Below are positions 61,558 to 64,000 of a stretch of 64,000 nucleotides of DNA, in pieces (the stretch's first letter is position 1; the number at the start of each line of letters is the position of its first letter). Position numbers and translations under genes: made by a program. The notes beneath the pieces are model-generated. The model saw only the letters and a list, made by a program, of their open reading frames with translations. It made no database searches and was not told where the DNA came from. The DNA comes from Sphingobacteriales bacterium (lineage in GTDB: Bacteria > Bacteroidota > Bacteroidia > Chitinophagales > Chitinophagaceae): assembly GCA_003963365.1 (NCBI GenBank), contig RXJG01000005.1, forward strand, positions 198,811 to 262,810, in the 5' to 3' direction.

Positions 61558-61998
61558 TTATTTGAGGTTGTCATACACTATTTGTAATACTTCTTTACAA
61601 ATACTTATTTTCTCAGAACTTACTCCTTCCAGCGCTTCATTTAATGTTGTATTCGCCAGTTCCATTGTTTGTATCTCCAGTTTTAGCGCATCATCTGTAA
61701 GATAGATGAGGTTCATTCTGCGGTCATCTTTGGAAGCAACCCGTTTTACCAGTTTTTGTTTTTCCAGGTTATCTACCAACCGGGTAATACTTGGTTTATC
61801 CCTGAAAGTAGCATTGCATAATTCCTGCTGACTCATACCATCCTGTTTCCATAAATGATAAAGCACACTCCACTGTTCAACAGTAATATCTATGCCAGCC
61901 TGTTTAAAATTCTTTTGAAGACGGCGGGCAATAGCTGTTGAGGCCTTACCCGTCATAAAGCTGTATAATTCGCCCCGCTTAAATTGGTTGTTTGGCAT
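61558..61998 (-). CDS. MarR-family regulator adjacent to the acyl-CoA dehydrogenase gene
   Basis: A protein of 146 aa with the start MPNNQFKRGELYSFMTGKAS at 61998. The frame is open to 62049, but that start would lie within the promoter. The winged helix is ITVEQWSVLYHLWKQDGMSQQELCNATFRDKPSITRLVDNLEKQKLVKRVASKDDRRMNLIYLT. A perfect inverted repeat overlaps the expected transcription start, indicating autoregulation. It lies 49 bases upstream of the dehydrogenase gene and probably controls it, perhaps through an acyl-CoA or fatty acid ligand (inference). Confidence 0.9.
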   Translation of the reverse strand: MPNNQFKRGELYSFMTGKASTAIARRLQKNFKQAGIDITVEQWSVLYHLWKQDGMSQQELCNATFRDKPSITRLVDNLEKQKLVKRVASKDDRRMNLIYLTDDALKLEIQTMELANTTLNEALEGVSSEKISICKEVLQIVYDNLK

Positions 61999-62001
61999 AT
62001 A

Positions 62002-62050
62002 GTTAGTTATGCAACTAACCAAAGTTAGGTTTTTTCTTTTCCCTTCCAAA
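62002..62050 (-). promoter_or_regulatory. Promoter and palindromic operator of the MarR gene
   Basis: On the minus strand TTTG (62050-62047) and TAACTTTG (62027-62020) are 19 bases apart. Just downstream, GTTAGTT-GCAT-AACTAAC (62019-62002) is an 18-base perfect inverted repeat covering the predicted start of transcription. A bound dimer would block polymerase. Confidence 0.75.
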
Positions 62051-62173
62051 TATTTAAACAGAAATTTCTTTTAAACCCGGGCAATAAAGGATTTGCAAGT
62101 CCGTTTTTACCCCTTGATTGCCTGATTTTTTTCTGAATTTATTAGTTTAGAAACCCTATCCAAACAGTATCTT

Positions 62174-63022
62174 ATGAAAAAGCGGTTTTCCTTAGCAGTC
62201 ATTATTATATTTTTTGTAGCAATTGGTTCATCTGCACAATCTGCATCACAGGCAGATTCTATCCTTCCCATTATTGATACTGCAGAAATAAAAGTTCCGG
62301 AACTTACACTGGACGAATTAATCAAATTAAAAAACTGTATCGAGTTTCCTGATTTATTAAAAGGACATGAAGAAGAATCCCTGCCGTATATAGAAGGTTT
62401 TGCCAAGAGAAGAAAAGAATATTTAATTCGCACCTATAATCGTGATCAACAATTCAGCAAAAAAATTTTACCCATCTTTAATCAGTTTGATCTACCGGCA
62501 GAGTTAAGGGTGCTTATGGCATTGGAGTCAGCTTATAACCCTAATGCCCACAGCCGTGCAGGTGCTGTTGGCTACTGGCAATTTATGGATGTGGTTGCCA
62601 GGGAATACCATCTCAAAATTCCGCAGGTAAAAATTACCCGTCACAAAACAAGAAGGGGTAAAGTAAAGTTGATTAGAAAAATGGTTGGGAAAAAAGATGA
62701 GCGGAAAGATTTTATTAAATCAACCTATGCAGCAGCCCGTTATCTTAACGACCGCAAAAGAAATTTTAATAATGACTGGTTGTTGATTGTTGCTGCTTAT
62801 AATTATGGTACCGGAAATGTGTGGAATGCCATGACCAGAAGTAAAAAAGAAAATCCCGGCTTTTGGGATATAAAAAAATATTTACCTGCTGAGACAAGAA
62901 AGTATGTTATGAACTTTATTGCACTGAATGTTATCTTTCACAATTATGAAAAGTTTGTAAAAAACGAGCTGGTGTATGCAACCACTCCGGCTGATATTTC
63001 TTCCTCCCATATGATGCAATAA
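62174..63022 (+). CDS. Exported lytic transglycosylase (SLT domain)
   Basis: A protein of 282 aa with a signal peptide (MKKRFSLAVIIIFFVAIGSSAQ). The SLT fold is clear: LPAELRVLMALESAYNPNAHSRAGAVGYWQFMDVVAREY with the catalytic Glu in ALES, then STYAAARYLNDRKRNFNNDWLLIVAAYNYGTGNV and PAETRKYVMNFIALNVIF. It cleaves the glycan backbone of peptidoglycan, giving anhydro-muramyl ends. A basic insert (VKITRHKTRRGKVKLIRK) interrupts the domain, as in MltD-like relatives. No LysM domains follow. Confidence 0.9.
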   Translation: MKKRFSLAVIIIFFVAIGSSAQSASQADSILPIIDTAEIKVPELTLDELIKLKNCIEFPDLLKGHEEESLPYIEGFAKRRKEYLIRTYNRDQQFSKKILPIFNQFDLPAELRVLMALESAYNPNAHSRAGAVGYWQFMDVVAREYHLKIPQVKITRHKTRRGKVKLIRKMVGKKDERKDFIKSTYAAARYLNDRKRNFNNDWLLIVAAYNYGTGNVWNAMTRSKKENPGFWDIKKYLPAETRKYVMNFIALNVIFHNYEKFVKNELVYATTPADISSSHMMQ

Positions 63023-63051
63023 ACAGCACGGGCTCCTATTGCTGTTAAAGT

Positions 63052-63059
63052 TATCTTTG
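63052..63059 (+). promoter_or_regulatory. -7 box next to the radical SAM start codon
   Basis: TATCTTTG, a perfect TAnnTTTG match, ends six bases before the ATG at 63066, implying a leaderless or nearly leaderless mRNA. Confidence 0.45.
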
Positions 63060-63065
63060 CAATCA

Positions 63066-64000
63066 ATGCCGAGGTTCAACCGCAACGATAGCATCAATTT
63101 TATTTCCAAGCTAACTTTACCAAGAGTGTGGAATGCCGCTAAAGTAATCAGCAGTTATTACTTAAGCCGCTTATTAAATAAACCCATTCAGTGGGGTTAT
63201 CCTGTTTCCGTTTCTTTTGAACCCACTACTTCGTGTAACCTTCGCTGTCCTGAATGCCCCAGTGGCTTAAGAGCTTTTACCCGGCCAACCGGCATGCTGG
63301 AAAAAAGTTTTTTTGAAAAAACGATTGATGAACTTCATAAAGAGTTATTATACCTCATCTTTTATTTCCAGGGAGAGCCCTATTTAAATCCATCTTTCCT
63401 CGAGATGGTCAATTATGCTTCCCGTAAAAAGATTTATACTGCTACTTCCACCAATGCACACTACTTAACTGAAGAGGCAGCAAAGAAAACTGTAGAAAGT
63501 GGGTTGGACCGTTTGATCATTTCTATTGACGGAACCACGCAGGATGTATATCAGCAATATCGTGTTGGTGGAAAATTAGACAAAGTAATTGCCGGTGCAA
63601 AGAATATGGTGAAATGGAAAAAAGAGTTGAAGAGTAAAACACCTTTTATCATCTTCCAGTTTTTGGTAGTAAAGCCTAACGAACATCAGATGGAAGAAGT
63701 AAAACAATTAGCAAAAGACATTGGCGTGGATGATGTGTGGTTTAAAACTGCACAGGTATATGATTATGAAAATGATCCTAATCGGCTGATTCCTTCACTG
63801 GCTAAATATAGCCGGTACAAAAAAGATAGTAACGGTAGTATTGTTCCTAAAAATAAATTACAAAATCATTGCTGGAAACTGTGGCATGCTAATGTAATTA
63901 CATGGGATGGTATAGTAGTTCCCTGTTGTTTTGATAAGGATGCCATGCATCATCTTGGCAACCTGCAGATGCAATCGTTTAAAGAGGTTTGGAATAATGA
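63066..64000 (+). CDS. Radical SAM/SPASM protein (cut by window edge)
   Basis: The frame starts at ATG 63066 and stays open to the right edge (311 codons). The cluster motif is CNLRCPECPSG (Cys57, Cys61, Cys64), followed by YLIFYFQGEPYLNP, TATSTNAHYLTEEAA and GLDRLIISIDGTTQDVYQQYRVGG. Near the edge, NHCWKLWHANVITWDGIVVPCCFDKD is the start of a SPASM auxiliary-cluster domain. Such enzymes modify peptides, proteins or carbohydrates; the substrate is not evident from the visible neighbours. It follows the transglycosylase by 43 bases. Confidence 0.88.
   Translation, partial: MPRFNRNDSINFISKLTLPRVWNAAKVISSYYLSRLLNKPIQWGYPVSVSFEPTTSCNLRCPECPSGLRAFTRPTGMLEKSFFEKTIDELHKELLYLIFYFQGEPYLNPSFLEMVNYASRKKIYTATSTNAHYLTEEAAKKTVESGLDRLIISIDGTTQDVYQQYRVGGKLDKVIAGAKNMVKWKKELKSKTPFIIFQFLVVKPNEHQMEEVKQLAKDIGVDDVWFKTAQVYDYENDPNRLIPSLAKYSRYKKDSNGSIVPKNKLQNHCWKLWHANVITWDGIVVPCCFDKDAMHHLGNLQMQSFKEVWNN

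Noticed and set aside
62107..62433. A 108-aa minus-strand frame
   Set aside because: It lies over the signal peptide and N terminus of the lytic transglycosylase, which has clear family motifs on the other strand.
1..64000. CRISPR arrays, rRNA genes, complete insertion sequences, prophage
   Set aside because: No regularly spaced repeats, rRNA, transposase or phage structural genes were seen on either strand.

Overview
The window looks like a chromosome segment of a Bacteroidota bacterium, most likely family Chitinophagaceae. Base composition is AT-rich. Intergenic regions repeatedly show the Bacteroidota promoter form (TTG/TTTG, about 20 nt, TAnnTTTG), and Shine-Dalgarno sequences are weak. 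Marker families agree with this: ribosomal protein THX, a split methionine synthase, DUF4286, Ig-like lipoproteins and a type IX secretion (T9SS) sorting-domain remnant. Most of the window is ordinary housekeeping DNA. The interest is in a few small insertions, decayed genes and regulatory structures.

0-9 kb: the N-terminal part of an AraC-type regulator runs off the left edge, followed by tRNA-Arg(CCU), an exported VOC protein, a TPR membrane protein, an SRPBCC protein, a UvrD-like helicase fused to a Cys-rich nuclease, an Ig-like lipoprotein and recR. 8.5-18 kb: a membrane-anchored OB-fold protein, a cytochrome-domain lipoprotein with a decayed paralogue beside it, YceI, then a structured leader and the split metH. 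The two metH halves are separated by a GxxExxY cassette with terminal inverted repeats. A methyltransferase, exonuclease III, DUF4286, HU and the tiny THX gene follow.

18-35 kb: pdxH, a coiled-coil protein, pyrH, an outer-membrane-like protein, and then a block rich in nucleic-acid repair and processing genes: rtcB, an SplB-like radical SAM protein, a LigT-like 2'-5' RNA ligase, umuD-umuC, a metallophosphoesterase and DUF72. The UmuD-like protein has lost both residues of its Ser-Lys catalytic dyad. Small transcription units with their own terminators sit between rtcB and the radical SAM gene. An amidase, a GH63-like glucosidase and an atypical SDR follow.

35-50 kb: an NTF2-like protein, L,D-transpeptidase, PAP2-like membrane protein, rpoN, a DegT aminotransferase, a GHL10 glycoside hydrolase, a MarR regulator, an AI-2E exporter and fabH. 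An 0.8-kb islet lies between an exact fabH 3' end and a 20/21-identical copy of it. SulP, a lipid kinase and a membrane patatin follow.

50-64 kb: heme A synthase; two exported DsrE-fold proteins (one Sec, one Tat) next to a TsdA-like diheme cytochrome c, suggesting periplasmic sulfur chemistry; rnhB; a Sua5-type gene; a JmjC-like cupin; a lone korB; an AhpD-like protein; a T9SS domain remnant; an acyl-CoA dehydrogenase next to a MarR gene with a clear promoter and operator; a lytic transglycosylase; and a radical SAM/SPASM gene cut by the right edge.
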